A DNA stretch of 39,475 bases from CAYTLW01 sp964438735. Its GTDB lineage: Bacteria; Myxococcota_A; UBA9042. Each line of letters starts with the position of its first letter. The stretch's first letter is position 1. The stretch covers positions 1 through 39,475 of the forward strand of contig CAYTLW010000065.1 of the NCBI GenBank assembly GCA_964438735.1, written 5' to 3'. Below the pieces are notes generated by a model. That model saw nothing but the letters and a program-made list of their open reading frames with translations. It was not told where the DNA came from and searched no databases. A program made the translations under genes and the position numbers. Below are positions 23,098-31,822 of this stretch, one piece after another.

Positions 23098-25959
23098 ATG
23101 GCTGACCCAGCGCACCATTCGCAAATCCCTGACAGCCCACGTTTGCCACCCTCGTCGGCAGGCCGACGGCCACAAATGGTGGGACGTCACCAGGAGCTGG
23201 AGCGGCTGGTCGCCCTCGCCAAGGACGTGGTCGACGGCAACGGTAGCGGTGTCGCGGTCCTGGTAGGCGATCCCGGCGTGGGCAAGTCCCGCCTGGTCGA
23301 GGAGTTGACCGTACGGGCAAGAGCGCTGGGCGTGCACGTGCTGGAGGGCGGCGCCGAGGCCCTGGAGAGCGGCACGCCATACTTCCCCTGGCGGCGCGTC
23401 ATCGAAGCGCTCCTGCGGTCGGAGGCGTCCACCCAGCCACGGGATTGGGCCGCGCTGGCGGGCGCGGCGGTGGCCGACCTGGGCCCCACCCACGCGGGTC
23501 TGTCGCCGTTGCTGACCGAGGCGTTGGCGCTGCCCACACAGGACAGCGATCGAACCGCGGTGATGAGCGGCCACGGCCGGGCGGTGATGACGCAACGCCT
23601 GATTGCTGCGCTCATCGCGGCGACAGCGTCTCGCCGGCCAACGCTGGTGCTGCTCCAGGACGCACACTGGTTCGATTCGGCCACGTGGGCGCTGCTGCGC
23701 GCGACCCTCGAACAGGTGGAAGGCGTCGGCGTGGTGATCGCCACCCGACCGCTCGATGAACAACGCGTTCCCGAGTACCGCTGGCTGCTGACGGAGTACC
23801 CCCGGGTCGTCGTCCCGTTGAAGACCCTCGACCGCCAGCAGTCGGGTGAGCTGGTTCGGCGCCGCCTCGTGCCCGCCGAACCCTCCGCCGAAGAGCTCGA
23901 GACCATCTGGCAACGTGCGGGCGGCAATCCGCTGTTCATCGAAGAACTCTGTCACGCACTGCGACAACCCGCGGCCTCTGCGTCACCCGTCGGGGCCGCG
24001 CTCGGTGTCAGCCACATGCAGGAGCTGAAACCTGCGGCCCACCTGGCGGGCAGCGTGCAGGGACTGATCGTCAGCCGCATCGGCCGGTTGCCGCAGCGCG
24101 AACAGCTTGTGCTGCAGGTGGCCAGCGTCGCCGGGCGGCACTTCGCAGCCGAGCTGGTGGGCGGCATCTATCCGGTCGCAGAGGGACGGGAGGCGGTGGC
24201 AGAGTCACTGCCAGCGCTGGTGGCGCGAGACCTGCTGCGCGCCGAGCAGGACTCGGACGAGACGTTCGAGTTCAAGCACGCCCTGACGCACGAGGCTGTC
24301 TACGGCCTGATCGTGGACTCGCAACGACGCGACCTCCACGGCGAGGTGGCGCGCTGGTATGAACGTCAGGAAAATCGCGTGCCTGCGGCGCAATATGGAA
24401 TCCTGGCACACCACTGGCGCGAGGCGGAGCACTGGGACGAGGCGGTCCGCTACTTCGACCTGGCCGGGCACGACGCCCTGGGTCGCTATTCGAATCGAGA
24501 GGCTGTGGCTCACTTCAACGAAGCTGTGGAGTTGAACGCCAGGCACGCCACCGACAGTCATGTGGACACCCAGCGGCGCTGGTACCTGGGGCTGGCCGAG
24601 TCGCATCACCGTCTGGGCGACATCACCGCATGTCGTCGTTGGGGTGGCCAGGCCATGCGGCTGGCAGGTGCCCCCTTGGCGCGCAGCAGTCTTGGCCAGT
24701 TGGCCAGCATCGCGCGCAGCGTGGCCCTTCGACTGTTGCATCGCTGGTGGCCCGCGGCAGTGCGCACACACGACCCCGAAGAGCAGCGACGACGGCTGGG
24801 CATGACCAACCTGCTCAATCGCCTGACAGAGGTCCACCTGTACCGCGAAGAGGCCCTGGCTGGCCTGGACCGGGGCCTGCGCGAGATCAACATGGCCCAG
24901 GCGGCGGGGGCGCCCGGCGAGCTGGCGCGGGCTTGCGCGATGATGTCTGTAGTCTTGGGATCCGTGCCCCTGCGCGGCATCGCCGGCGGACTCGCCGAAC
25001 GCGCGTTGCGCGAGGTGCAAGGACAGCCGCTCAACAGCGCCGTGGCCTTCGCGCACTCGCGGGCCGGGGTCTACCAGATCTACGTGGCCAACTGGCCAGA
25101 GGCCGAGCGAAATCAGCAGGCCGCGCTCGACATCGCCGATTCGATCGGCGATCCGCGCCTACGTGAAGAGACCATGGCGGTCATCGGTCTGTACTGCCTG
25201 TACGCCGGGCGCTACGCCGAAAACGACGGCATGTGGAGCGGGATGCGCGCCGCCGCGCGCCATAGTGGCAACGAGCAGACCTATTGCTGGGCGCACGTCA
25301 CCGAGGCGGGCGGCAGACTGCGGCAGGGCCGGGCGGGCGAGGCGTTGGCGCTGATCGAGCCGGTCATGGAATGGGTCGTCTTCGGTGGCAACACGACGGA
25401 AAAGGCCCTGGGTCACGGTCTGACCGCCCTGGCCCACCTGCGCCTCGGAGACCTGGAGCGGGCCCTGGCCAGCGCGGACCTCACCTTGCCCCACATCGTC
25501 GGCAGCCGGCCGGTCGCCTATTGGATCGGCCACATCTACGCCGCCCTCGTCGAGGTCTACGTCTACCTGTGGCGGCACGCGCTCTGGAGCGACGAACCGG
25601 TATGGCAGGCCCGCGAGGACGAGCTGAGAAGCAAGACGCAGCGGACCTGTGCCGCGCTGCGCACGTTCGGCGGCATCTTCCCCTTCGGGCGGCCCGCCTC
25701 TCTGTTGTGGACCGGGGTCGTGCGGGCGATGGAGGGCCGGGAGTCAGCGGCGTTGCGGAGTTTGCGGCAGGCAGTCGAAGAAGCGACGCGCCTGAAGATG
25801 CCCTACGAAGCGGGGCTCGCCCATCGCGAACTGGCCTCGTTGCTTTTGGGCTCCGATCCCGAGCGCAAACGGCGTCTTGAACAGGCCTGTGCGGTGCTCG
25901 AGGAGATCGGCGCCAAACACGACCTGGAGCAGGCCCGTGCCCTGCTCGACGCGGCCTGA
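23098..25959 (+). CDS. Large AAA ATPase with helical repeat region (cyclase-tail/MalT-like)
   Basis: A 953-residue protein. It begins with MVGRHQELERL, the usual opening of AAA_16 modules, then Walker A GDPGVGKSRL near 57-66 and Walker B LVLLQDAHWFDSATW. Further on come IWQRAGGNPLFIEELCHALR and FKHALTHEAVYGLI. From about residue 420 on, the sequence is helical and Ala/Leu-rich with tetratricopeptide-like pairs (AEHWDEAVRYFDLAGHDALGRY, YLGLAESHHRLGDITACRRWG). This is the architecture found behind class III adenylate cyclase or kinase domains, or in MalT/LuxR-type regulators. Here neither a catalytic nor a DNA-binding domain is attached. ATG 23098 is chosen; in-frame ATG 23050 is possible. It follows the hybrid kinase in the same direction, so it may belong to that signalling unit. 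Confidence 0.85.
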   Translation: MADPAHHSQIPDSPRLPPSSAGRRPQMVGRHQELERLVALAKDVVDGNGSGVAVLVGDPGVGKSRLVEELTVRARALGVHVLEGGAEALESGTPYFPWRRVIEALLRSEASTQPRDWAALAGAAVADLGPTHAGLSPLLTEALALPTQDSDRTAVMSGHGRAVMTQRLIAALIAATASRRPTLVLLQDAHWFDSATWALLRATLEQVEGVGVVIATRPLDEQRVPEYRWLLTEYPRVVVPLKTLDRQQSGELVRRRLVPAEPSAEELETIWQRAGGNPLFIEELCHALRQPAASASPVGAALGVSHMQELKPAAHLAGSVQGLIVSRIGRLPQREQLVLQVASVAGRHFAAELVGGIYPVAEGREAVAESLPALVARDLLRAEQDSDETFEFKHALTHEAVYGLIVDSQRRDLHGEVARWYERQENRVPAAQYGILAHHWREAEHWDEAVRYFDLAGHDALGRYSNREAVAHFNEAVELNARHATDSHVDTQRRWYLGLAESHHRLGDITACRRWGGQAMRLAGAPLARSSLGQLASIARSVALRLLHRWWPAAVRTHDPEEQRRRLGMTNLLNRLTEVHLYREEALAGLDRGLREINMAQAAGAPGELARACAMMSVVLGSVPLRGIAGGLAERALREVQGQPLNSAVAFAHSRAGVYQIYVANWPEAERNQQAALDIADSIGDPRLREETMAVIGLYCLYAGRYAENDGMWSGMRAAARHSGNEQTYCWAHVTEAGGRLRQGRAGEALALIEPVMEWVVFGGNTTEKALGHGLTALAHLRLGDLERALASADLTLPHIVGSRPVAYWIGHIYAALVEVYVYLWRHALWSDEPVWQAREDELRSKTQRTCAALRTFGGIFPFGRPASLLWTGVVRAMEGRESAALRSLRQAVEEATRLKMPYEAGLAHRELASLLLGSDPERKRRLEQACAVLEEIGAKHDLEQARALLDAA

Positions 25960-25982
25960 TTACATCGCTGCGCGCCGGCAGC

Positions 25983-28187
25983 TCACTGGACCTTCCACAC
26001 ATTGTCGGTGCCGACATCAGACCAGGTCACCACAGGCCCACCCGCCTTGCCGGGCAGCAGGTTCTTGCCGCTGGTCTCGTCCTTCAGGATTGTCTCGCCG
26101 CCCTCGACCAAGACCAGCTTCTTGCCCGCAAAGGCCACCCTGCCCGACGTCTCGCTGGCGGCTGCAGGCGGCCAGACGCAGTGTTCGAAGCGGTTGGCCT
26201 CACCGTGGCCGGATATGCTCGCCATGCCCTGCACGCCCAGCTTGTTGTCGGCGAATCGCGCCTGGCCGGACCTCGCCGCCGTATGCAGCGCCGCTTTGGT
26301 AGCGAGCAGCCCGGACAGGTCGTTGTCGAACACCTTGCTGCCGAGGCTCGGCGCCCAGGTGTAGAGCTTGCCATCCTTGGTAAACTTGAATGTACCGCTG
26401 CCGCCGCCCAGGGAGATGCCATGCTCGGCCGTGCCGGTGATGGTGTTCTCCTTGAACAGATTCAGGCCGCTGACCAGCTTGGTGAACGGTGAGTAGGGTC
26501 GTTCGGCGATGGCAGCATTCACGAACTGGCAGTCGGCGAGATCGCAATAACAACCTGCGGGAACACCGCAGAGACCGTTATCCTGCTTCGACTTGCAGCC
26601 GCCCGGAGCGAACCAGACATCCACGTCAAGGCAGCCGCCCGTCACGGAAATGACGTTATCACTCACCCGCGACTTGCTGACGCCGTGCAGATTGATGGCG
26701 CCAGTCAAGTTGTTGTCCTCAATGATCAAACCGGTGGCGGCGAAGACTTCGATCGAGGCGCTCTTGGCCTTGATGACGTTGTTGGCGACCCGCATATTCG
26801 GCCGGCTGAAGATGCTGATATTGAGCATGTGTACACCCAGGCGTATGCCTGCGTTGGGCACCTCGATGGTGTTGCCCTCGATGAGCAGCTTGGCGTTGCC
26901 CAGGTTCATGCCCCAGCCCTCGTTGATGCCGATGGCTGACGGGATCGCGCTGCGGATGATGTTGTCGTTGACCAGCGTGACGTGGTTGCTGCCCAGGGCC
27001 AGCATCATGCCGCTGCCGGCGTTCCAGACCGCGGATTTGCCGTCTGCCAGCGCCTTCGGACCCAACTGTGGCGGCCCTGTGTCGATGAAATTACGCCGAA
27101 TGGTGCAGCTGGACTTCAGCACCGGGTCGCCCGGTTTCGGCGGCTTGAAGATGGGGCCACAGGCGATACCGAAGTATTCGCCGTGCAGCACGGCGCTGTC
27201 CTCGATGACCACGTCTGCGTTGGTGCGCATGATGGTGATGCCGCCCTGGTGGTAGTTGAGGATGGCGGGGTCCATCTTGGTGTTGAGGTCGATGGTGGTC
27301 TTGCGGATCAGGTGTTTGCCGGTGATGGGCGTCGCCGGTAGCTCTGACATGCCCGAGACGCCGATCTGCAGGGCGAAGGCCAGGGCCGGGTCCGGGATGC
27401 CCTTGATCGGTGACGGCAGCACATCGGTGATGGAGAACTCATCGAAGGTCGAGCCGGCGCTCTTGGTCAGCAGCACGCCCATGCCGGTGGGCCGGTGGAC
27501 CTGCAGGTTGCGCATGACGAGTTTGACCGAGGCGAATTTGGGCGGATTGACCGGCGCGTCCTGCTCCGACAGGTGGCTGGTGATGAGCTTGCCCGTCTTG
27601 ACGCCGCCGCCCACGAAACGGGTCGGCCAGGTCTTGCGGTGGCTGCCGCCATCGGGCGCCCAGAAGCCCTTGGCGTCGTAGTGGGCATCGCTTGTCGTGT
27701 CCGGGGTGAGCGCGGGCGCGCTGCCGACCAGCTCGGCGTCGTGGGCCTTGCCGGAGTCGTCGACTCGTCCCACCAACAGCACATCGTCGTCGACCAGTTC
27801 GAAGACGCCGAACAAACGGGTGCGTCCGCCCAAGTCCAGCGCGCTCTGCAGGGCGGCGCCGTGTTGGCCCTTGACTAACTTGCTGGCGTCGATGCAACGG
27901 TCGAATCCCGCGGGCACCGGGCAGTTGCTGGCCGCGGTGTCGCCGGCGTCTGTTGTTGAGCTGACATCTGCCGCCGCGTCCCCCGTTGTCGTGCCGCTGT
28001 CGGACAAGTCGGCGTCCGACTCCCCTCCCGCAGCATCTTCGACGGCGTCAGCGGCGAGTTTGGCGCCCTTGCTGGTCGCGTCATTGTCATCGGTGCATTG
28101 GGCGCTGCAAAGACAGATGGCGCCCAACACAAGCAGCATACGACCGTACCGGACAGGCCCCGTTGCGCCGCGGTGGCTGGCTCGCAT
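25983..28187 (-). CDS. Right-handed beta-helix lipoprotein
   Basis: A 734-residue lipoprotein. ATG 28187 has GGGAGG four bases upstream; GTG 28199 is an alternative. The signal ends in SAQC, then an Asp/Ala/Ser/Thr linker runs to about residue 95. The body has many short beta-helix rungs with Asn and Ile/Val ladders: VVIEDSAVLHGEYFGIACG, CTIRRNFID, VTLVNDNIIRSA, LLIEGNTIEVPNAGIRLG, MRVANNVIKAKSASIEV, LIIEDNNLTGAI and SRVSDNVISV. These are the PbH1 pattern of pectate-lyase-like helices. A cysteine-rich insert (about residues 528-555, eight Cys) is probably disulfide-bonded. Polysaccharide binding or cleavage is possible, but no catalytic set is recognisable. It converges tail to tail on the AAA protein gene with a 23-bp gap. 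Confidence 0.82.
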   Translation of the reverse strand: MRASHRGATGPVRYGRMLLVLGAICLCSAQCTDDNDATSKGAKLAADAVEDAAGGESDADLSDSGTTTGDAAADVSSTTDAGDTAASNCPVPAGFDRCIDASKLVKGQHGAALQSALDLGGRTRLFGVFELVDDDVLLVGRVDDSGKAHDAELVGSAPALTPDTTSDAHYDAKGFWAPDGGSHRKTWPTRFVGGGVKTGKLITSHLSEQDAPVNPPKFASVKLVMRNLQVHRPTGMGVLLTKSAGSTFDEFSITDVLPSPIKGIPDPALAFALQIGVSGMSELPATPITGKHLIRKTTIDLNTKMDPAILNYHQGGITIMRTNADVVIEDSAVLHGEYFGIACGPIFKPPKPGDPVLKSSCTIRRNFIDTGPPQLGPKALADGKSAVWNAGSGMMLALGSNHVTLVNDNIIRSAIPSAIGINEGWGMNLGNAKLLIEGNTIEVPNAGIRLGVHMLNISIFSRPNMRVANNVIKAKSASIEVFAATGLIIEDNNLTGAINLHGVSKSRVSDNVISVTGGCLDVDVWFAPGGCKSKQDNGLCGVPAGCYCDLADCQFVNAAIAERPYSPFTKLVSGLNLFKENTITGTAEHGISLGGGSGTFKFTKDGKLYTWAPSLGSKVFDNDLSGLLATKAALHTAARSGQARFADNKLGVQGMASISGHGEANRFEHCVWPPAAASETSGRVAFAGKKLVLVEGGETILKDETSGKNLLPGKAGGPVVTWSDVGTDNVWKVQ

Positions 28188-28329
28188 GATGCCTCCCACT
28201 GGATTGCAGGTTGCAACATATCACCTGCTGCAGTTGGGGCCCAGACGCTCGCCGGAGACAGGCAACGGCGCCCGCGGCCGGTAGTGCCCAGCCAGGTGGT
28301 GTACGAGCATCTCCCGCGTCATCGTCCCG

Positions 28330-28497
28330 CTATGCAGCGTCGTTGAGCTTCGGTGCTTCGTTCGGCAGCCCGAGCAACTCGCAGTCACTGGCGAACGAGT
28401 CCGAGCCAAGCGCGCAGTCAAGCATCGTCTGCCGGCAGACGTCCGGCAGCGTGAGTTGAATCATGTTCTCCATCACCAGCAAATCGGCCTCAGTCAT
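28330..28497 (-). CDS. Small 55-residue acidic protein
   Basis: ATG 28497 opens a 55-codon frame ending at TAG 28330-28332. AGGAGGGGGAG lies just upstream of the start, one of the strongest ribosome binding sites in the window. The product begins MTEADLLVMENMIQLTLP, is acidic and Leu-rich, and contains three cysteines (residues 21, 28 and 39); no signal peptide or known family is seen. It lies 13 bp after the stop of the disrupted membrane-protein gene, so it would be the last gene of that minus-strand unit. A small regulator or immunity-type partner is conceivable but unsupported. Confidence 0.55.
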   Translation of the reverse strand: MTEADLLVMENMIQLTLPDVCRQTMLDCALGSDSFASDCELLGLPNEAPKLNDAA

Positions 28498-28510
28498 CGA
28501 CTCCCCCTCC

Positions 28511-29126
28511 TCAGCGAGAGTCCGCCTCCGTTCGGCCCACGCCCCGACCGCGACCGAAGAGACCCTCGCTGGCGCGACTCAGCAAAGGCAGGGGCCCCGC
28601 AAGCAGCCCGTACCAAGTGGTCGGCGACAGAAACAGCAGCATGGCGGATAACATGGGCAGGCCGCCAGCACATTTCGCCATCGCCTCCTGCGGCGATTGC
28701 TCGGCCTCGCGGTAGCTCAATGCCAGTACAACAAGGCACGAGCCGATGCAGATGGAGAACCCGCTCAGCGACAGCGCAACCCAGGCGCGGGCTGCTTTCG
28801 AGCTACGGTACAGGGCGAGGCCTGCCACGGTCGGATAGACAAAGACAACCACGACGAAGAAGGGAACCCCAAGTCTGAGCTGACACCGACCGGTCCGCCA
28901 TGGCCAGGAAGCAGAGAAACAGGCAGAGCACCAGATGGCACGCGCCGAAGGCGAAGTTGCCGCCTCGGGCGAGGGCGCCGATGGTGATGCCGAGCGGCTT
29001 TGTCGGCAGCGGCGGCTCAGACGAAGGGAGTGCCAGGATCTGGCGACCCCGACGTCGCATGACGTTCCAGATGACCAGGAAGAGGAGAAGCGGGAGCAGC
29101 CATGAACACAGCAGGAACCCACCCAT
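28511..29126 (-). pseudogene. Membrane protein gene with a frameshift
   Basis: From ATG 29126 the frame encodes a hydrophobic start (MGGFLLCSWLLPLLLFLVIW), an NVMRRRGR loop, then GGNFAFGACHLVLCLFLCFLAMADRSV. After about 28880 the membrane-protein character continues only in another frame: LGVPFFVVVVFVYPTVAGLALYRSS, then WVALSLSGFSICIGSCLVVLALSY and MLSAMLLFLSPTTWYGLLAG, ending at 28511. Removing one base near 28875-28885 would join the two into a protein of about 205 residues with five or six membrane segments. No family recognised. It lies downstream of the DUF4258 gene and upstream of a 55-codon gene. Decay or a sequencing error are both possible. Confidence 0.6.
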
Positions 29127-29209
29127 GGCACCCTACAGATGCAACACCCGGTTACCGCCGAAGTTGGCCCTGGCAGCCTCCGGACACCCTCACCGACATC
29201 GTTCATGAT

Positions 29210-29662
29210 TCAGGGCGCTCCTCGGATGACCGTGACAACTGTGCCATTTTCCGCGTTGGTAATCACCCGGATCTTGTTCACTGGGTCGAAGTGTCTCACC
29301 GTCCCCGGTTTCGTCGGAAAAGTCGTGCCGGTCATGATGGTGTTGTCAACGACGCTTGGCATGATGCCTCGATTCTGCATTTGGTCCAACGCATGACCGG
29401 AGAACCGGGTAGCGTAAAAGAGTTGGTGCAGATTCTCGGCAGCGGAGGTGGCAGCAGGACATAGGATGGCCGCCAGCAGCAACCAGCCGAGTCCGGAGTG
29501 CGACGGCAGGGCAGTCAAGGGCACCGAAGGTGCCGAGCCTTGGCGAGGGTTACCCTTTACGGCCCTGACGTCGTGCTCTACCGAGACCATGTGCTGGCGG
29601 CCATCCGGGTCCTGCTGCCGCCGGTGCTTTGCCGAAAGCTGGGCGATGGGCACATCCTTCAT
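29210..29662 (-). CDS. Exported DUF4258-domain protein (toxin-tip-like)
   Basis: The C-terminal 75 residues match DUF4258, a small fold often seen as the C-terminal tip of RHS/polymorphic toxins: TRFSGHALDQMQNRGI, PSVVDNTIMTG, RHFDPVNKIRVITN and GTVVTVI. Before it lies a hydrophobic export segment (GLGWLLLAAILCPAATSA). The start is uncertain: the frame is open from ATG 29662, with ATG 29590 and GTG 29524 as shorter choices; GTG 29524 would give a 104-residue protein with a normal signal peptide. The 5' part may be foreign, since an IS256-type transposase gene begins about 50 bp beyond it. A toxin role is inferred from the domain's usual context. No RHS shell is attached. Confidence 0.6.
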   Translation of the reverse strand: MKDVPIAQLSAKHRRQQDPDGRQHMVSVEHDVRAVKGNPRQGSAPSVPLTALPSHSGLGWLLLAAILCPAATSAAENLHQLFYATRFSGHALDQMQNRGIMPSVVDNTIMTGTTFPTKPGTVRHFDPVNKIRVITNAENGTVVTVIRGAP

Positions 29663-29712
29663 GTGAGTTCAACCGCCGCGGGCCACCCGGCCCCGGCACG
29701 AAGGAGATGCCC

Positions 29713-30980
29713 ATGCCCAGCAACATCGTAGCAGAGAACAACGTGCAGCAGCAGCCTGACAACAACCCCGATTGGAGCGGCCTCAGCACCCAGGTGACCG
29801 CCGCGGTAGCCTCATCGTTGGCGACCCCGGCCTCCTTGGGCAGCTCGCCCGATGAACTGCGAGCCGCCCTGGACCAGGCTGTGGTGGAAGGGCTCGGGTT
29901 GGCACTGCAGACCGCCGCCGAGCGGTGGGCCGACGATGTGGTGGGGGCGGGGCGCTACGAGCGCAACGCCGCCAGTGTAGGCTTCCGTAGCGGGGCTCGT
30001 GACCACGTTTTCCACTTCTCGGCGGGGCCGGTGAGCATCTCGGTGCCCAAGCCGCGCAAGGGGCCGTCGAGCCGGACTGGGTGCCGCTCTTGAAGCAGGC
30101 ACCGGAGCGCCTCAAAGAGATGGTCCGCGAACTCTGGGTGCGCGGCTTGTCCAGCCGCGATCTGAGCGCGGTGAGCCCCGAGGTCGTCGATCAGCAGCGG
30201 TCCCACACGACGATGGCTGGCTGGGTGAAGGACGTGACCGACGAGACGCTTCGGTGGCTCAACCGACCCGTGCGCAAGGACATTCGATATCTGGTGCTCG
30301 ACGGGCTGTACGTGCCGGTGGTGCGCGAGAGCTCGCAGAAGGAGGTGCTGCTGGTTGCATTGGGCATCAACGAGGAGGGCCACAAGGAGGTTCTGGACGT
30401 CATGCACGCAGCCAGCGAGAGCGCGGACTCGTGGGGAGCGCTGGTGGGACGCCTGAAGATGCGAGGTCTGCCCGTGAACAAGCTGCGTCTGGTCATCACC
30501 GACGGTGACGCCGGGCTCATCTCCGCCGTGGGCACGCATCTGCCCGCCGTGCGGCGACAGCGCTGCGCAGTGCACAAGGTGCGCAACGTCGTGGGGCGCA
30601 GCTCCAAGGCGCTCAAGAAGACCGCCCCGGCGAAGGCTTCGCTGATCTTCAAGGCACCCAACCGGGCAGAGGCCCTGTCCAGGGCCAAGGCGTTCATCGA
30701 GGAGTACCGGGAAACGGCCCCGCACCTGGCCGACATCATCGAGGACGACCTGGACGCCAGCCTGGCGTTCTACGACTTCGACTCGAGCCGCTGGAAGGGG
30801 CTGCGGTCCACGAACGCGCTCGAGCGTCTCAACCGAGAATTCCGCCGGAAGCTCCGTGAGGTGGGAGCGATGAAGGGGGAGGTCAACGTCACGCGAATCG
30901 CCGTCACGGTGGCGCGGTTCGTCAATGAGGACATGAAGGACAAGCCTGTCGCCGGCTTTCGGCGGCCGCGGAAGCGCTGA
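29713..30980 (+). pseudogene. IS256-family (Mutator type) transposase, frameshifted
   Basis: The N-terminal part runs from ATG 29713 (AAGGAG six bases upstream) through ALDQAVVEGLGLALQTAAER to VPKPRKG. At 30060-30063 a four-G run shifts the frame: one more G would give KGAVEPDWVPLLKQAP and continue into the second frame. The rest is a normal Mutator-type DDE transposase: RYLVLDGLYVPVV with the first Asp, LVITDGDAGL with the second, CAVHKVRN, and ALERLNREFRRKLREVGA near the end. Joined length is about 422, normal for IS256. After the stop, 30984-31013 (AATTTGCACC..CTTGACGCTA) resembles an IS256 terminal repeat, but I find no matching left end, so the element looks truncated as well as frameshifted. 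Confidence 0.8.
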
Positions 30981-31297
30981 CGAATTTGCACCAGACTCTT
31001 GACGCTATGAGATCGAAGAGTAGGCCAGGTGCCAGGTAGGTCCCGCTGCCTTTCGGGTGGGCTGCCGGAATCCGCCATGCTCCTGCGATGGACAGGCTGG
31101 GCGAGGTCGGCCATGGACACGGTCACCGACGCGGACTCGGGCACGATACTTGCCCCTGACGTAGACGCCGGACCGTGCGCCCTGCAAGACGCGAAGCTAC
31201 TCCTTGACAGCAGGTGGGGAGTCCGTTTCTCCGCTTCGCTCCGAAAGTGTGGGGGACACCACTGGCATGAAATCACAGTGGATGCCGCAGAGATTTC
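30981..31297. other. Non-coding stretch after the transposase
   Basis: About 317 bp. The first 35 bp probably form the right end of the IS256-type element. The remainder shows no frame with protein-like composition, no tRNA-like structure and no clear repeat. Confidence 0.4.
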
Positions 31298-31758
31298 ATG
31301 GTCAACACCTCCATGCTCTCCCGGCTCCACCACACCGAGCAGGTCAGCACCCTCCTGAAGCAGTTTCCCGTGGTCGCCATGCTCGGCGCGCGGCAGGTCG
31401 GCAAGACCACACTCGCCCGCCAGCTGGCCAGCGACTACGCACAACGGTGGCTCGACCTCGAAAACTCTCGCGACCTTGAGACCTTGAGGGAACCACAGGT
31501 CGTGCTCGAACACATCGACGGGTTGGTGGCCATCGACGAGGTTCAGCGCCCGCCAGACCTGTTTCCACTGCTCCGAGTGCTGGTCGACCGCACGAGTGCT
31601 ACTGCTGGGCAACGCACCAGGGCGCCAAACTCGACCTGCTCGTGGTGCGCGGTCAGACCCGCGTCGGCTTCGAGTTCAAGCGCACAGCGGCGCCGCGGAG
31701 AACGCGCTCCATGACCATCGCCATGAAGGTGCTGGCCTTGCAGCGCCTGGATGCGTAA
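31298..31758 (+). pseudogene. DUF4143 ATPase gene with internal deletion
   Basis: The first 97 codons encode a normal AAA_14 start: VVAMLGARQVGKTTLARQLA (Walker A), RWLDLEN, and GLVAIDEVQRPPDLFPLLRVLVDR (Walker B). Near 31590 the frame changes. The sequence then resumes, shifted, in the C-terminal nuclease-like part: YCWATHQGAKLDLLVVRG and VGFEFKRTAAP, ending LALQRLDA at TAA 31756-31758. Intact relatives have about 380 residues, so some 250 codons are missing from the middle, including most of the DUF4143 region. It sits 64 bp before an intact but divergent relative at 31823. Confidence 0.75.
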
Positions 31759-31822
31759 AAACGGTACTGTGGTGTGCGTATGGACTGTACACAAACCTGC
31801 CGAAACATGGTACTGGTAGTCC

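Noticed and set aside
22393..23967. 524-codon minus-strand frame across the kinase/ATPase junction
   Set aside because: Antisense to two well-supported genes, with no ribosome binding site or domain.
29498..29731. Plus-strand ORF between the DUF4258 gene and the transposase
   Set aside because: Partly antisense to the DUF4258 signal region and partly transposase leader; no family or ribosome binding site.
30060..30085. Programmed frameshift in the IS256-type transposase
   Set aside because: IS256 transposases are normally made from one frame, and the four-G run lacks a slippery heptamer with stem; mutation or error is simpler.
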